Below, in pieces: positions 8,130-17,475 of a stretch of 64,000 nt of DNA; positions within the stretch are counted from its first letter, which is position 1; each line of letters opens with the position of its first letter. The notes below the pieces were generated by a model. It searched no databases. It was not told the origin of the DNA and saw only the letters and a list, made by a program, of their open reading frames with translations. The position numbers and the translations under genes are program-made. The DNA is from Thioclava sp. GXIMD4216 (GTDB lineage: Bacteria; Pseudomonadota; Alphaproteobacteria; Rhodobacterales; Rhodobacteraceae). The DNA lies in contig NZ_CP149927.1 of NCBI RefSeq assembly GCF_037949285.1, forward strand, positions 62,001-126,000, given 5' to 3'.

Positions 8130-9776
8130 TCAGGCCGAAAGCGCGGCTTCGACCGCAGGCACATTGAGCGACTGCATCACCTTGTCGAACCGCTCGCGCA
8201 GGGCTTCGGGGCTATTGGCCGTCAGAGCCACATAGAAATCCGGACGGATCAGCACATAGCGCGCATCGATCTCTTCCATCCACGCCTTATAGGTGCCTTC
8301 GCGGTCCAGCACATTGGCCTGACCGGCCTGTGCCGACATCTGCACCCCGAAGCCTTCCAGCGAGGCCAGCTGCGCTTTCTGTGCCGCGCTCAGCACCGCC
8401 ATCGGATCGGTATCATAGCCGATCAGCACCCAGCCTTGCCCCACGGCCTGATCGAACAGATCGACCTTGCCATTGGCCTCGACCACGCCCTGCACCGACA
8501 GCTCGCCCGAATGCGCGCTGTCCTGACACCATGCCCCGTGACCCAGATGGCAGATATCGGTGGGCACGGGCGTATGGTTGCGCGCGGCCAGATCCGCGAT
8601 CATCTCCTTGTCGCGCTTGGCGGCTTCGGCCTCGTCCGCGATACAGATGATCTGCCCCAGTTCCTGACTGAAATTGATGTAATGCTTGGCATGTTCGACG
8701 CGCTCGGTGGTATAGCTGTCCAGTGCCTCAAGGCCATATTTGCCTTCAAGGATACCGTTCAGACGCCAAGCCATCGCCAAGGCATCACGGACCCCCGCAC
8801 ACATGCCCTCGCCCGCGAAGGGCGGCATCAGGTGGGCGGCATCGCCCCCGATCAGGCAGCGCCCCTTGTTCCACAGCTTCGCCCACCGCGCCTGAAAACG
8901 GTAAACCGCCGCACGCTCAAGCTGGGAATTCTCGGGGGTGATGCCCCACGGCTCCAGCAGCTTCCACGCATTCTCGGGTTTTTGCAGCTCGGTCGCATCC
9001 TCGCCCGGCAGGACCATATACTCCCAGCGGCGGCGGTCAGGGCCGCCCGCCACGGGGCCCGGCCCCCCCGGCACGATCGTGGTGGGACGCACCGGATCGC
9101 AGAGCTGCCACTGGGCGGGCTCGTGCGGGCGGCTGGCCACGTAATCGAAATCGGGGATCATATCGAGGATCAGCCAGTCGAAGAAATAGCCCCGATCCTC
9201 GTTTTCGATCCCCAGCGTCTCGCGGACAAAGCTGTTGGCCCCGTCGGTGCCTGCCACGAATTTCGCGCGCAGCTGGCGGGTCTCGTCGGGACGGCCGCCT
9301 TCTTCGGGGTTGCGGCGCAGCGTCAGCGTGACGCTTTCGGCATCTTGCACCATCTCGGCGGCTTCCCAGCCACGAATGATCTCGACCGTTTCGAGCTGGT
9401 TGGCGATCTCCATCAGCCGCTCTTCGAGATAGGGCTGGTTGAACCAGTAGCGCACGCGCCAGCCCGACGCCGATTTGCTCTGCCAGTCAACGATCTGCAG
9501 ATCCTCGCCATCGCGATTGCGCCAGTAATACAGCTCGTCATGGAAATTGATTGCCGGATCGGTTTCGGCATTGATGCCGAGTGTCGCCAGAATGCGGGCG
9601 ATCTCGTGATCGAAGGTCACCGCCCGCGGCAGCGGGTAATAGGTGGTCCAGCGTTCGATCAGCGTCACGCGCTTGCCGCGCTGACCCAGCAAAATCGCCA
9701 GAAGATGGCCGACAGGCCCGCCGCCAACAATGGCCACATCGGTATCAAAGCCCTGAGGCTTGGCTGAGTTGTTCAT
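8130..9776 (-). CDS. FAD-dependent aromatic monooxygenase (MhpA/resorcinol hydroxylase type)
   Basis: The 548-residue group A flavoprotein hydroxylase has the FAD-binding GGGPVG motif at residues 18-23, the NAD(P)H/FAD DG motif GTDGANSF near residue 180 and the GD motif GGDAAHLMPPFAGEGMCAG near residue 310. A thioredoxin-like C-terminal domain completes the length usual for 3-(3-hydroxyphenyl)propionate and resorcinol hydroxylases. Because a hydroxyquinol dioxygenase and a maleylacetate reductase follow, resorcinol or a related dihydroxybenzene hydroxylated to hydroxyquinol is the likely substrate. It is transcribed divergently from the TetR gene, the arrangement known for RolR/RolH in Corynebacterium. 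The exact substrate is inferred. Confidence 0.85.
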   Translation of the reverse strand: MNNSAKPQGFDTDVAIVGGGPVGHLLAILLGQRGKRVTLIERWTTYYPLPRAVTFDHEIARILATLGINAETDPAINFHDELYYWRNRDGEDLQIVDWQSKSASGWRVRYWFNQPYLEERLMEIANQLETVEIIRGWEAAEMVQDAESVTLTLRRNPEEGGRPDETRQLRAKFVAGTDGANSFVRETLGIENEDRGYFFDWLILDMIPDFDYVASRPHEPAQWQLCDPVRPTTIVPGGPGPVAGGPDRRRWEYMVLPGEDATELQKPENAWKLLEPWGITPENSQLERAAVYRFQARWAKLWNKGRCLIGGDAAHLMPPFAGEGMCAGVRDALAMAWRLNGILEGKYGLEALDSYTTERVEHAKHYINFSQELGQIICIADEAEAAKRDKEMIADLAARNHTPVPTDICHLGHGAWCQDSAHSGELSVQGVVEANGKVDLFDQAVGQGWVLIGYDTDPMAVLSAAQKAQLASLEGFGVQMSAQAGQANVLDREGTYKAWMEEIDARYVLIRPDFYVALTANSPEALRERFDKVMQSLNVPAVEAALSA

Positions 9777-10084
9777 GATGTCCTCCCTCGGACCTTCCCT
9801 GCTCTCCTCGTGCCGGCAAAGTCCGCAATATAACCCTGCGCTTGATTAGGATCGAAAAATGAATGATCGTCAAGTTTGAATTTTCGTCATTTTATCTGGA
9901 TGAAAAGCCGCCCCTAGCCTGCTGTTCAAAAAGGATATTCTGGGACATAGGTTCGGGCGCACTGTAAGGAGCGCCAAAACCACCTGCCGCAGGCGGGCGT
10001 GGCTTGGCGGCAGATTGCTTCCGGTTTCGGAGGCGGGACGCTAAGAAAGCGAATGTGATTCGTAGATGACTGGAATGGTGCCAC
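9777..10084. promoter_or_regulatory. Divergent promoter region, monooxygenase / TetR
   Basis: The 308-bp gap holds no gene. Its left half (9840-9900) is markedly AT rich, as expected for a promoter of the monooxygenase gene. A 13-bp palindrome CGAAT-GTG-ATTCG at 10050-10062 lies 23 bp before the TetR start and could be its auto-operator. Confidence 0.45.
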
Positions 10085-10738
10085 ATGCCCTCGACCCCGA
10101 CAGAACCGCCCGCCGAAGGACGTGTCGCCCGCCGTCAGCGCCGCACCCGCAAAGCGCTGATTGACGCGGCCTGTCGGGTGATGTCCGAAAAGGGTGTGGA
10201 CGCCGCCACCATGCTGGAAATCGCCGAGGCCGCCGATATGGGGGCGGGCACTGTCTATAACTATTTCAAATCGAAAGACGATCTGGCCGTCGCGGTGCTG
10301 GAATTCCTGATGCAGGATCTTGCGATGCGCATCGAATCCGTCACCAATACCTTCAGCGATTCCGCGCTGGTCTATGCCTGTGGGGTGCGCTCGGTGCTGG
10401 AGGTCGCCACACAGGACGCGCGCTGGCATCCCTTGCTCAACCGCTCCGAGGTGATTGCCGATGCGATGTATCGGGCGATGGGGCCCTTTGCGATCCGCGA
10501 TATGGAACGGGCGACGGAGGCGGGCCGCTTTACGATCAGCGATGCCAGCCTGATCTGGCGGCTGACCAGCCACGCCCTGCTGGGCGCGGCGCTTCTGATC
10601 CTGAAGGGCGACCTTCCGGCCACAGCCAAACCGGAAATCGTCATGCGGCTGCTTTGTATGACAGGACTGCCACCGGCAGAGGCGCAAGATCTTGCCCTAC
10701 GCGACCTGCCCCCCGTCCCCGACAGGCTTCCCGCATAG
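10085..10738 (+). CDS. TetR-family transcriptional regulator of the hydroxyquinol genes
   Basis: The 217-residue regulator has an N-terminal helix-turn-helix at about residues 35-62 (ATMLEIAEAADMGAGTVYNYF is the classic TetR recognition region) and an all-helical ligand domain after it. It is divergent from the aromatic monooxygenase, so local control of the hydroxyquinol cluster is likely, with the aromatic substrate as inducer. RolR of Corynebacterium glutamicum is the closest known precedent by arrangement. Family certain, target inferred. Confidence 0.88.
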   Translation: MPSTPTEPPAEGRVARRQRRTRKALIDAACRVMSEKGVDAATMLEIAEAADMGAGTVYNYFKSKDDLAVAVLEFLMQDLAMRIESVTNTFSDSALVYACGVRSVLEVATQDARWHPLLNRSEVIADAMYRAMGPFAIRDMERATEAGRFTISDASLIWRLTSHALLGAALLILKGDLPATAKPEIVMRLLCMTGLPPAEAQDLALRDLPPVPDRLPA

Positions 10739-10753
10739 GCGCGCCGCCGCGCC

Positions 10754-11695
10754 TCAGAGGGCCTCGATCTCGGCATCCAGCCGCGATTGCAGCGCAGCGC
10801 AATGGCTACGGATATGGTCCGACACCACCTGTAACGCCGCAGGGGCCTCGGCATTTTTCAGGCGTAACAGGCCCAGTTGCCGGTCCGGATGGGCGACCTT
10901 GACCGGCAGCACGGTGATCCCCAGCATCTCGCGCACCATATGCACCACCGAGGATGGCAGCATCGTCAGACAATCCGTGCGCGCCAGAAAACTGGTGATC
11001 GATGCCAAGGTCCCGCCGGAAAAGGTGAATTTGGCATGTTCGGAGGCTCCGGTCGCCTCGATCGCCTGTTTCAGATCCCGAAAGAGCGGGCTGTCCTGCG
11101 GCGGGGCCACCCAAGAATAGGTGGCAATATCGCCCAGTTCCACCGAGCGCCGCCGCGTCAGCGGATGACCTGCGCGGCAGGCAATCACATTGCGCCCTGA
11201 CAGGATCGGGGTGAACACCATGTCAATCGGCACCTGCCCCTGTGGCAGCGGCAGTACCGCCAGATCGATGGTCTTGTTGCGCAGCTTGCTGGCAAGGCTG
11301 TCGTAATAGCCATAGACCTGTTCGAATTGCAGCCCGCTGACCTGCTCTTGCAGATCCGCCAGTAGCGGAGTGATCACCCCGTCCATGAACAGCGGTGTGC
11401 CCCCCATGCGCAGATATCCCGCGCGGCCGCTTTGCACCCGCTCGACCAGCGCGCTGGCCTCCAGCGACAGGTTGTGGATCCGGCGTCCGATCTTGGCCAG
11501 CTCCTGTCCGAAATCGGTCGGACGCAGCGGGCGGCGGCCATGTTCAAACAGGGAAAGCCCCAGCCGTTTTTCCAGAATGGCCATAGACCGCGAGACCGAA
11601 GGCTGGGATTTGCCAAGCGCCTCCGCCCCTTCGGTCAAGCCCCCCTGTTCGACGATCATCGCAAGGATTTCCAGATGTTCGCTGTCAATCCGCAT
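10754..11695 (-). CDS. LysR-family transcriptional regulator
   Basis: The 313-residue protein has the winged HTH of LysR regulators at residues 5-65 (EQGGLTEGAEALGKSQPSVSR), followed by a linker helix and two effector-binding subdomains. It is convergent with the TetR gene and lies 146 bp downstream of the ABC importer operon on the same strand. It may therefore control that importer and the HpaH/HpaI genes; nothing in the sequence proves this. A dyad just upstream of its start suggests autoregulation. Confidence 0.88.
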   Translation of the reverse strand: MRIDSEHLEILAMIVEQGGLTEGAEALGKSQPSVSRSMAILEKRLGLSLFEHGRRPLRPTDFGQELAKIGRRIHNLSLEASALVERVQSGRAGYLRMGGTPLFMDGVITPLLADLQEQVSGLQFEQVYGYYDSLASKLRNKTIDLAVLPLPQGQVPIDMVFTPILSGRNVIACRAGHPLTRRRSVELGDIATYSWVAPPQDSPLFRDLKQAIEATGASEHAKFTFSGGTLASITSFLARTDCLTMLPSSVVHMVREMLGITVLPVKVAHPDRQLGLLRLKNAEAPAALQVVSDHIRSHCAALQSRLDAEIEAL

Positions 11696-11710
11696 GGCCC
11701 AACCGATCAG

Positions 11711-11744
11711 TTATCCGCTCTTTCATCCGAGTTTAGGCGGATAA
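11711..11744. promoter_or_regulatory. Inverted repeat upstream of the LysR gene
   Basis: TTATCCGC and GCGGATAA form perfect 8-bp arms separated by 18 bp, starting 16 bp upstream of the LysR start codon on the minus strand. The position fits an autoregulatory operator. Confidence 0.4.
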
Positions 11745-11775
11745 TATACCTTTGTGCAATGCGCCTTCGCTGCAA

Positions 11776-11817
11776 CATGCCCCTGCCGCGCCGTTTGGGA
11801 CACGCGACAGGGGCATG
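11776..11817 (-). terminator. Long stem-loop after the ABC importer operon
   Basis: Arms of 15 bp (11776-11790 and 11803-11817) pair with one mismatch around a 12-base loop, 25 bp past the end of the last permease gene. A direct repeat of GGGGCATGGGAG overlaps the outer edge. There is no T run. Confidence 0.5.
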
Positions 11818-11841
11818 GGAGGGGCATGGGAGCGGCAGCCC

Positions 11842-12858
11842 CTAGTCGAGACGGCGGCTGACCGGCAGGATCGTCAGCCCCAGACGGGCCTTGAGCGCCC
11901 CATAGATGCCCCGCTTGTCGATCATCATCACCGCAATCGCGATCACGCCCATGACAATCAGATACCATGTGCCCCAGTCCGCCGCGAGGCTGCGCAGCGC
12001 GAAGAAGACGATCACCCCAAGGATCGGGCCCTCGATCGTGCCGATCCCGCCGATCACCACGATAAAGATCACGAAAGCCGTCCAGTCATTGACCGAAAAG
12101 GCGCTATCGGGGGTAATGCGCAGCTTCTGCAGGAAGATGAAGGCCCCCGTCAGACCGGTGAACCCTGCCGTCAGAAGATAGATCAGGAATTTCACGCGCC
12201 GCGTGGCCACACCAACGGTTTCGGCGGCGATCTCGCTATCGCGGATGGCCGTCAGGGCCAGACCCCAGCGCGAACGCAGCAGCATCCAGACCAGCGCCAC
12301 GGAGGCGATACCGATGGCGAAGGCAAAGTAATACATCACCATCTCGCGCCCGTCGCGGCTGGCAGAAAGCGATTTCACCACCTGTACGGGCAGCGAGATC
12401 CCAGACCCGCCGCCAAGCGCCGAGACCTGCGCGGCCCCCAGCCGGAACACCTCGGCAATCACCCAGGTGCCGATGGCGAAATAGGCCCCTTGCAGCCGGA
12501 AGGCGATCCAGCCCGTCGGCAGCGCCACCAGCGCCGTCACGCATCCGGCCAGCACCAGCGCCAGAGGCAGCGGCATGCCGGTAAAGATCGCCAGCGCGAA
12601 GAACACATAGCCCCCCAACCCGACAAAGGCCTGCTGCCCCACCGACACAAGGCCGGTATACCCTGCCAGCAGGTTCCACATCTGCGCCAGCGCCAGATAG
12701 CTCAGCACCTCCATCAGGAACCGAAGATCGGCGCGGCTGGCCCAGAAAGGAGCCGCAGCCAAAGTGCCCAGCACCGCCAGCACAAGGCCTGCCGTGGCCA
12801 GCGCGCCCCAGTTCATTCCGCTTTTTTGCGGGCTCATATCCATTTCTTTCATGCTCAT
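11842..12858 (-). CDS. Branched-chain-type ABC importer, permease LivM
   Basis: The 338-residue inner membrane permease has about 9-10 hydrophobic segments and the family landmarks GLVSVGQQAFVGLGGY and the EAA-like loop with SALGGGSG. It pairs with the LivH-type permease encoded one base upstream to form the channel of a hydrophobic amino acid uptake (HAAT) ABC transporter. The next genes upstream are the second permease, two ATPases and the binding protein. The neighbouring aromatic genes suggest an organic acid or aromatic substrate rather than leucine; this is inferred. Confidence 0.9.
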   Translation of the reverse strand: MSMKEMDMSPQKSGMNWGALATAGLVLAVLGTLAAAPFWASRADLRFLMEVLSYLALAQMWNLLAGYTGLVSVGQQAFVGLGGYVFFALAIFTGMPLPLALVLAGCVTALVALPTGWIAFRLQGAYFAIGTWVIAEVFRLGAAQVSALGGGSGISLPVQVVKSLSASRDGREMVMYYFAFAIGIASVALVWMLLRSRWGLALTAIRDSEIAAETVGVATRRVKFLIYLLTAGFTGLTGAFIFLQKLRITPDSAFSVNDWTAFVIFIVVIGGIGTIEGPILGVIVFFALRSLAADWGTWYLIVMGVIAIAVMMIDKRGIYGALKARLGLTILPVSRRLD

Positions 12859-12859
12859 C

Positions 12860-13726
12860 TCAATGCGCCACCTTCGGCGTCAACCCCGTCGGGCGGAAAA
12901 TCAGGACAAGCAGGAAAACCAGATGCCCTGCCAAAATCTGGAACCCCGCATCGACCTGCGCGCCCAGCGTCTGTGCCACGCCAAGGATGATCCCGCCCAG
13001 AAGCGTGCCCCACAGATTGCCCAGCCCGCCAATAATCACCGCCTCGAAGGCGAAAAGAAGCCGCGCCGGTCCGGCGGCAGGATCGAAATTGGTTTTCATC
13101 GCCAACCAGATCCCCGCGATGCCCACCACAACGCTGGCCAGCGCGGTCGCCAAAGCGAAAGTATGCCCGCGGTTACCGCCCATCAGCGGCACGATTTCGG
13201 CATCATCGGAGGTGGCGCGCAGCATCCGCCCGAGGCTCGTTTTGTAAAACACAAGCTGCAAGGCCCAGATCACCGCGATAGCGGTCACGAACATCAGAAG
13301 CGGCAGCACACCCACGGCAATCTGGTCGCTCAGTTGCAGCGAGGCGGTCTCGAACATGCCGGTCGGCAATTTGCGGCTATCGGCGGAATAGAGTTCCAGC
13401 AGCCCGTTCTGCAAAATGATCGACATCCCGAAGGTGATCAGGATCGGCGGCAGGATATCCTTGCCCAAGGCGCGGTTCAGCAGGATGCGCTGGTTGATAT
13501 AGCCCGCAAGCCCCAGAATAAGCACCACCATCGCCACACCCACAACCGGACTGAGCCCCCAGCTGATGACGAAGGTAAAAATCAGATAGGCGCCGACCAC
13601 GATGAAATCACCATGCGCGATATTGACAAAGCGCATCACCCCGAACATCAGCGACAGCCCCGCCGCGAAAAGGGCATAGAGGCCGCCCAACATCACACCC
13701 TGAATAAGTGCGTTGATCCAAACCAT
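12860..13726 (-). CDS. Branched-chain-type ABC importer, permease LivH
   Basis: The 288-residue permease starts at MVWINALIQGVMLGGLYAL, where the ATG overlaps the LivF stop (TGATG). A longer open frame runs into the LivF gene and is not used. Typical features are the LSLMFGVMRFVNIAHGDF segment near the N-terminus and about eight membrane helices. It forms the heterodimeric channel with LivM. The tight spacing on both sides shows a single operon. Confidence 0.9.
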   Translation of the reverse strand: MVWINALIQGVMLGGLYALFAAGLSLMFGVMRFVNIAHGDFIVVGAYLIFTFVISWGLSPVVGVAMVVLILGLAGYINQRILLNRALGKDILPPILITFGMSIILQNGLLELYSADSRKLPTGMFETASLQLSDQIAVGVLPLLMFVTAIAVIWALQLVFYKTSLGRMLRATSDDAEIVPLMGGNRGHTFALATALASVVVGIAGIWLAMKTNFDPAAGPARLLFAFEAVIIGGLGNLWGTLLGGIILGVAQTLGAQVDAGFQILAGHLVFLLVLIFRPTGLTPKVAH

Positions 13727-14436
13727 CACGCGATCTCCGTTCCAAAATAGGCCTGCGCGATCTGTGCGCGCGTCAACTCGGAGGATTTGCCCGAAAGCGA
13801 AACCCGCCCTTCCATGAAGCAATAGATCCGGTCCGCGACCGCCATTGCCTGCCCGACATCCTGCTCGACCACCAGAATGGCCGTGCCGCGCGCGCGGATC
13901 AGCGGGACGGCCTGATAGATGTCCTTGATGATCTTGGGTGCAAGCCCGAGGCTGATCTCGTCACATAGCAGCAGCTTGGGGTTGGAAATCAGCGCCCGTC
14001 CGATCGCCACCATCTGCTGTTGTCCGCCCGAAAGCGCCGTCCCGGGGTTGTTTTTCTTGGCGACCAGATCGGGGAAAAGCTCATAGACCGCTTTCAGGTC
14101 CCAAGGCCCCTTCCGCTTGCCCGCCGCACCGATCAGCAGGTTTTCCTCGACCGAGAGCGAGGGAAACAGCCGCCGCCCCTCGGGCACCATCGCCAGACCC
14201 GCCTTATGGATCTTGTCCGGCGCAAGCCCCGCAATCGGCTGCCCGTCCAGCCGGATGGTCTGGCCCTTGGTCGATTGTAACCCCGTCAGACTGCGCAGAA
14301 AGGTGGATTTTCCGGCCCCGTTGGCGCCGATAATGGCCACGGTCTCGCCATGCTCGACCGTCATATCCACCCCGAATAGCGCTTGAAAATCGCCGTAATG
14401 CGCGGTCAGCCCCTCTGTCTCAAGCAGCTTCGTCAT
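13726..14436 (-). CDS. Branched-chain-type ABC importer, ATPase LivF
   Basis: The 236-residue ABC ATPase has Walker A GANGAGKST at about residues 37-45, signature LSGGQQQM at about 136-143 and Walker B LLLCDEISLGL. These are the features and length of the LivF subgroup. It overlaps LivG upstream by 17 bp and LivH downstream by 1 bp, so translation is coupled. It powers uptake together with LivG. Confidence 0.92.
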   Translation of the reverse strand: MTKLLETEGLTAHYGDFQALFGVDMTVEHGETVAIIGANGAGKSTFLRSLTGLQSTKGQTIRLDGQPIAGLAPDKIHKAGLAMVPEGRRLFPSLSVEENLLIGAAGKRKGPWDLKAVYELFPDLVAKKNNPGTALSGGQQQMVAIGRALISNPKLLLCDEISLGLAPKIIKDIYQAVPLIRARGTAILVVEQDVGQAMAVADRIYCFMEGRVSLSGKSSELTRAQIAQAYFGTEIA

Positions 14437-15178
14437 CGACCGAAATCCCCATGTAAATTTCCTGCACCAACGGATCGGCCATCACCGCACGCGGCTCGCC
14501 CTCGGCTACGATCTTGCCGAAATCGATCACCACCAGCCGGTCCACCACCGCCAGAAGCGCATGGACGATATGCTCGATCCAGATAATCGAGACACCTCCG
14601 GCATGGATCTGCTTGATGGTGGCCACCAGATCGTGGCACTCGCCTTCGGTCAGCCCGCCCGCGATCTCGTCCAAAAGCAGCAGCTTCGGATTGGTCGCCA
14701 GCGCCCGCGCCATCTCGAGACGCTTGCGTTCCAGCAGCGTCAGACTGCCTGCGGGTTTGTTGGCGCGATGGATCAACCCCGTTTTCTCAAGGATCTCCTT
14801 GCAGGCGCTGCGCGGGTCATCGAAGCCCGCGCCACCGAACTGGCTGGCCACCAGCAGGTTTTCGTAAACGCTCATGCCGACGAAAGGATGCGGGATCTGG
14901 AAACTGCGCCCGACCCCGCGACGGCAGCGTTCCGACGCCCGCATGCCGGTCACATCGGCCCCATCAAACCGGATCGTGCCCGCGCTCGGCTTCAGCGCCC
15001 CGCCGATCAGATTGAACAATGTCGATTTTCCGGCACCATTGGGGCCGATAATCCCGAGCGCTTCGCCCTGTGCCAGATCGAATGTGATCGCGTCAGCGAC
15101 CTTCAGAGCGCCGAAACTCTTTTCGACGCCCGACAAGCTGAGAAGTGGTTGCACCGCTTCCTCCTCTTGAAATTTCAT
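14420..15178 (-). CDS. Branched-chain-type ABC importer, ATPase LivG
   Basis: The 252-residue ATPase has Walker A GPNGAGKST at about residues 43-51. The signature is degenerate, LTLLERKRLE instead of the LSGGQ form, as is normal in LivG proteins. Walker B is LLLLDEIAGGL. The C-terminal extension ending MGISVDDEAA is typical of LivG. It is the second gene of the operon, 40 bp after the binding protein gene. Confidence 0.92.
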   Translation of the reverse strand: MKFQEEEAVQPLLSLSGVEKSFGALKVADAITFDLAQGEALGIIGPNGAGKSTLFNLIGGALKPSAGTIRFDGADVTGMRASERCRRGVGRSFQIPHPFVGMSVYENLLVASQFGGAGFDDPRSACKEILEKTGLIHRANKPAGSLTLLERKRLEMARALATNPKLLLLDEIAGGLTEGECHDLVATIKQIHAGGVSIIWIEHIVHALLAVVDRLVVIDFGKIVAEGEPRAVMADPLVQEIYMGISVDDEAA

Positions 15179-15218
15179 GAATAGGTAGGAGGGCGGGTCC
15201 GGTGAACCCGCCAGACCA

Positions 15219-16490
15219 TCAGGCCTTGATCGGCAGCATCTGCGCGGTCAGCGGGATCTGCGGTGCATTGGAATTGGTCACGATTTCCAGCTGCGGCGTG
15301 CCCGAACCAAGTTTCCATTGCCCGCCAACCAGCGGGGTTTTGGAAATATTGGGCACCGGACCGTCCTGAAAATTGACCCGTCCCAGAACGGTTTCAAGAT
15401 CGGTGGCGCGGATCGCCTCGACGATGCTATCCGCATCATCGATATCCTGCGTGCGGCTCAGCACATTGGTCGCGACATCGAAAAGCGAATGTTTCGTGCC
15501 AAGCGGCATCGTCCACGGGTTGCCGGTTGCGGCCTCATAGGCGGCGGCAAGCGCCTCGCAGCTCTGGCCGCTGAAAGCCGAACGGAAGGGAAAGTTCTTG
15601 TGCCATGTGACCTCGACCGAAAGCCCCTCGGCGCGCGGCCCCATCGCCGACATCGCCTGCGGAAACTCGCTGGCCTTCGCCACATCGACCACTTTCGGGG
15701 TAAAGCCCTGCTGGGCGGCCTGCGTCCAGAAGGTGTTGAAATCGGGCGGGATCATCACCCCTGTCACCACCTCCACACCAGCCTTCTTGAAGGCCTGGAT
15801 CTGGGCGCTGAAATCGTCCGAGCCGTTCTGGTAACGTCCGGTATCCACCAGCTTGTAGCCCGCCTTCGACATCTCGGCGGGGAAGCCGTTCTGGCTGTTG
15901 GACCAGCTATTGCCATCGGGATCATTGGGCCACATCGCCCCCACGACCTTGTTGCTGTCCCCAGCCGCCCAATGCGACATGAAGACCGCGATAATATCCT
16001 CAAGCCCCCAGAAATAGTGGAATGTATAGTCAAACCCCACTTTCGGATCGCCCCCACGCCCGAAGAAATGCGCCTGCCAGGGCGTGTCATTGGTGATGCA
16101 GGGAACGCCGTTCAGCTCGGCCTGATCGGCAACGGGGTTTGTGGTATCGGGGGTGGCCGACGCACAGATCAGATCGACCTCGTCTTCGAAGATCAGCTCT
16201 TGCGCCACCGAAGAGGCACGGTTCGAACTGGACTGGCTGTCCTTGACGATAAATTCGACCGGATGGCGCGTGCCATTGACCTCCAGCCCGTCTTTGAGCG
16301 CGGCGCGATACTGGTCCAGCACGAACTGGTCCGGTTCGGCAAAAATTGCCAGCGGGCCGGTGGTCGGGGTCACAAATCCGATCTTAAGCGTGCGGGTCTT
16401 GGCCAATGCAGGCATCGGCAAACCGGTCACCGCCGCACCGGCAAGACCGGTCGCGACAGCAGATTTCAACAGACGACGTCTGGTGAGCAT
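15219..16490 (-). CDS. Tat-exported ABC substrate-binding protein, Leu/Ile/Val-binding family
   Basis: The start at 16490 is chosen because GAGGA sits just upstream and the product opens with MLTRRRLLKSAVATGLAG, a twin-arginine signal ending at ALA-K (about residue 30). The mature part begins KIGFVTPTTGPLAIFAEPDQ, the type I periplasmic-binding fold of the HAAT family. At 423 residues it has normal length. It is the first gene of the five-gene importer operon. Divergent catabolic genes (HpaH, HpaI) with a shared operator motif suggest the ligand is an aromatic or dicarboxylic compound. Confidence 0.88.
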   Translation of the reverse strand: MLTRRRLLKSAVATGLAGAAVTGLPMPALAKTRTLKIGFVTPTTGPLAIFAEPDQFVLDQYRAALKDGLEVNGTRHPVEFIVKDSQSSSNRASSVAQELIFEDEVDLICASATPDTTNPVADQAELNGVPCITNDTPWQAHFFGRGGDPKVGFDYTFHYFWGLEDIIAVFMSHWAAGDSNKVVGAMWPNDPDGNSWSNSQNGFPAEMSKAGYKLVDTGRYQNGSDDFSAQIQAFKKAGVEVVTGVMIPPDFNTFWTQAAQQGFTPKVVDVAKASEFPQAMSAMGPRAEGLSVEVTWHKNFPFRSAFSGQSCEALAAAYEAATGNPWTMPLGTKHSLFDVATNVLSRTQDIDDADSIVEAIRATDLETVLGRVNFQDGPVPNISKTPLVGGQWKLGSGTPQLEIVTNSNAPQIPLTAQMLPIKA

Positions 16491-17020
16491 AGAATTCCTC
16501 CCTGAACAGATCCGGTTTGCAACGGGAATGCACCTGTTCATCCGGCGACAACCTCCCAGCGCCGAATGCGGATCATTCCTATCGCCTGCACTCCTCATTT
16601 GCAGAAGACCGGATCCTGTAATTATGTGTGTATTGCTCTGCGATACACCATACCATGATTAAGATACATTGGATTCGTGTCAATGAATTTTCGCAGCCGA
16701 CCCGCGCCAAAACCAACAGTTTTCATCATTTTTAGAATTCAAGGCATTGTAATAAATAGATAATAATTATTCATTCCTTCGGATTAAAACGGCACCACCC
16801 GCCCCCTTCGACCGCATTGACAGTCTCGGGGCGCAGCCCTTCCGGCCTGCACTACCTCAGCCTGCGCCTCGCCGAGCAGTGATCATTTATCCTGCATCTG
16901 GGGCCAATGAATCGCTTGACAGCTCGTTTCAACTGTCTCACTTATTCATACACTGTATCATTTATTGATACACAAGCCGGTAGGAGGAAGACCGGTTTGC
17001 GCAGTTTTAGGGAGGACACC
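16491..17020. promoter_or_regulatory. Divergent control region, ABC importer / HpaHI genes
   Basis: The 530-bp gap has no credible gene and is AT rich at 16660-16790. It carries two copies of the core GTAT-N9-ATAC: GTGTAT-N9-ATACAC at 16628-16648 (138 bp before the binding protein start) and TGTATCA-TTTAT-TGATACA at 16954-16972 (49 bp before the membrane protein start). One repressor could control both directions. Confidence 0.55.
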
Positions 17021-17467
17021 ATGCTGCTTACGGCAAAGATTCTGCTGACGCTTGCAACGCTCGGCTATTCGGCGATTCCGCTCGCCTTCGATTCCAACAA
17101 AACCCATTGGTTCAACGATTCATGGACGCCGCATGGCCGGTTCCACTGCGTCTGGCAGGTGATGAGCTACGTCTATATGGCCCTGATCGCGCTGGGTCTG
17201 ATCTGGACAGCGTCCAGCGTGAACTGGCAGATCTGGCTCTCCGCGGGCCTGGCCGCCTGCGCCTATGGCGGCTTCTGGACCGCTGTGGCGCTGCGCAAGA
17301 AGCTGGGGCTGGCGCTTGTGGATGACGTCAATGGCGTGCCGCCCTTCATGCTGCCCGTTCTGGGCGAATGTGATGCCAATGTGACCCTGTTCACCACCGC
17401 GGTGATCTTGCTGGGCACGGGCGCAGGTGCGCTCTCGCTTGCCGCAGCGACCGTCGCCGCCAACTGA
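17021..17467 (+). CDS. Four-TM membrane protein of unknown function
   Basis: The 148-residue protein starts at an ATG preceded by AGGGAGGA. It has about four hydrophobic segments (residues 3-20, 45-63, 70-88 and 120-142). A conserved-looking loop, FNDSWTPHGRFHCVWQ, lies between the first two. I do not recognise the family. It precedes the HpaH hydratase by 8 bp, so it is in the same operon and may help uptake of, or tolerance to, the pathway substrate. Another possibility is a redox-linked membrane subunit, because several His and Cys sit at the membrane edge. Confidence 0.7.
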   Translation: MLLTAKILLTLATLGYSAIPLAFDSNKTHWFNDSWTPHGRFHCVWQVMSYVYMALIALGLIWTASSVNWQIWLSAGLAACAYGGFWTAVALRKKLGLALVDDVNGVPPFMLPVLGECDANVTLFTTAVILLGTGAGALSLAAATVAAN

Positions 17468-17475
17468 GGACTACC

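Noticed and set aside
8058..9767. 569-residue plus-strand frame opposite the monooxygenase
   Set aside because: His/Arg/Gly-rich shadow of the FAD monooxygenase, whose own frame has complete FAD motifs.
11752..12990. 412-residue plus-strand frame opposite LivM
   Set aside because: Low-complexity His/Arg/Gln-rich translation; the minus strand encodes a proper permease.
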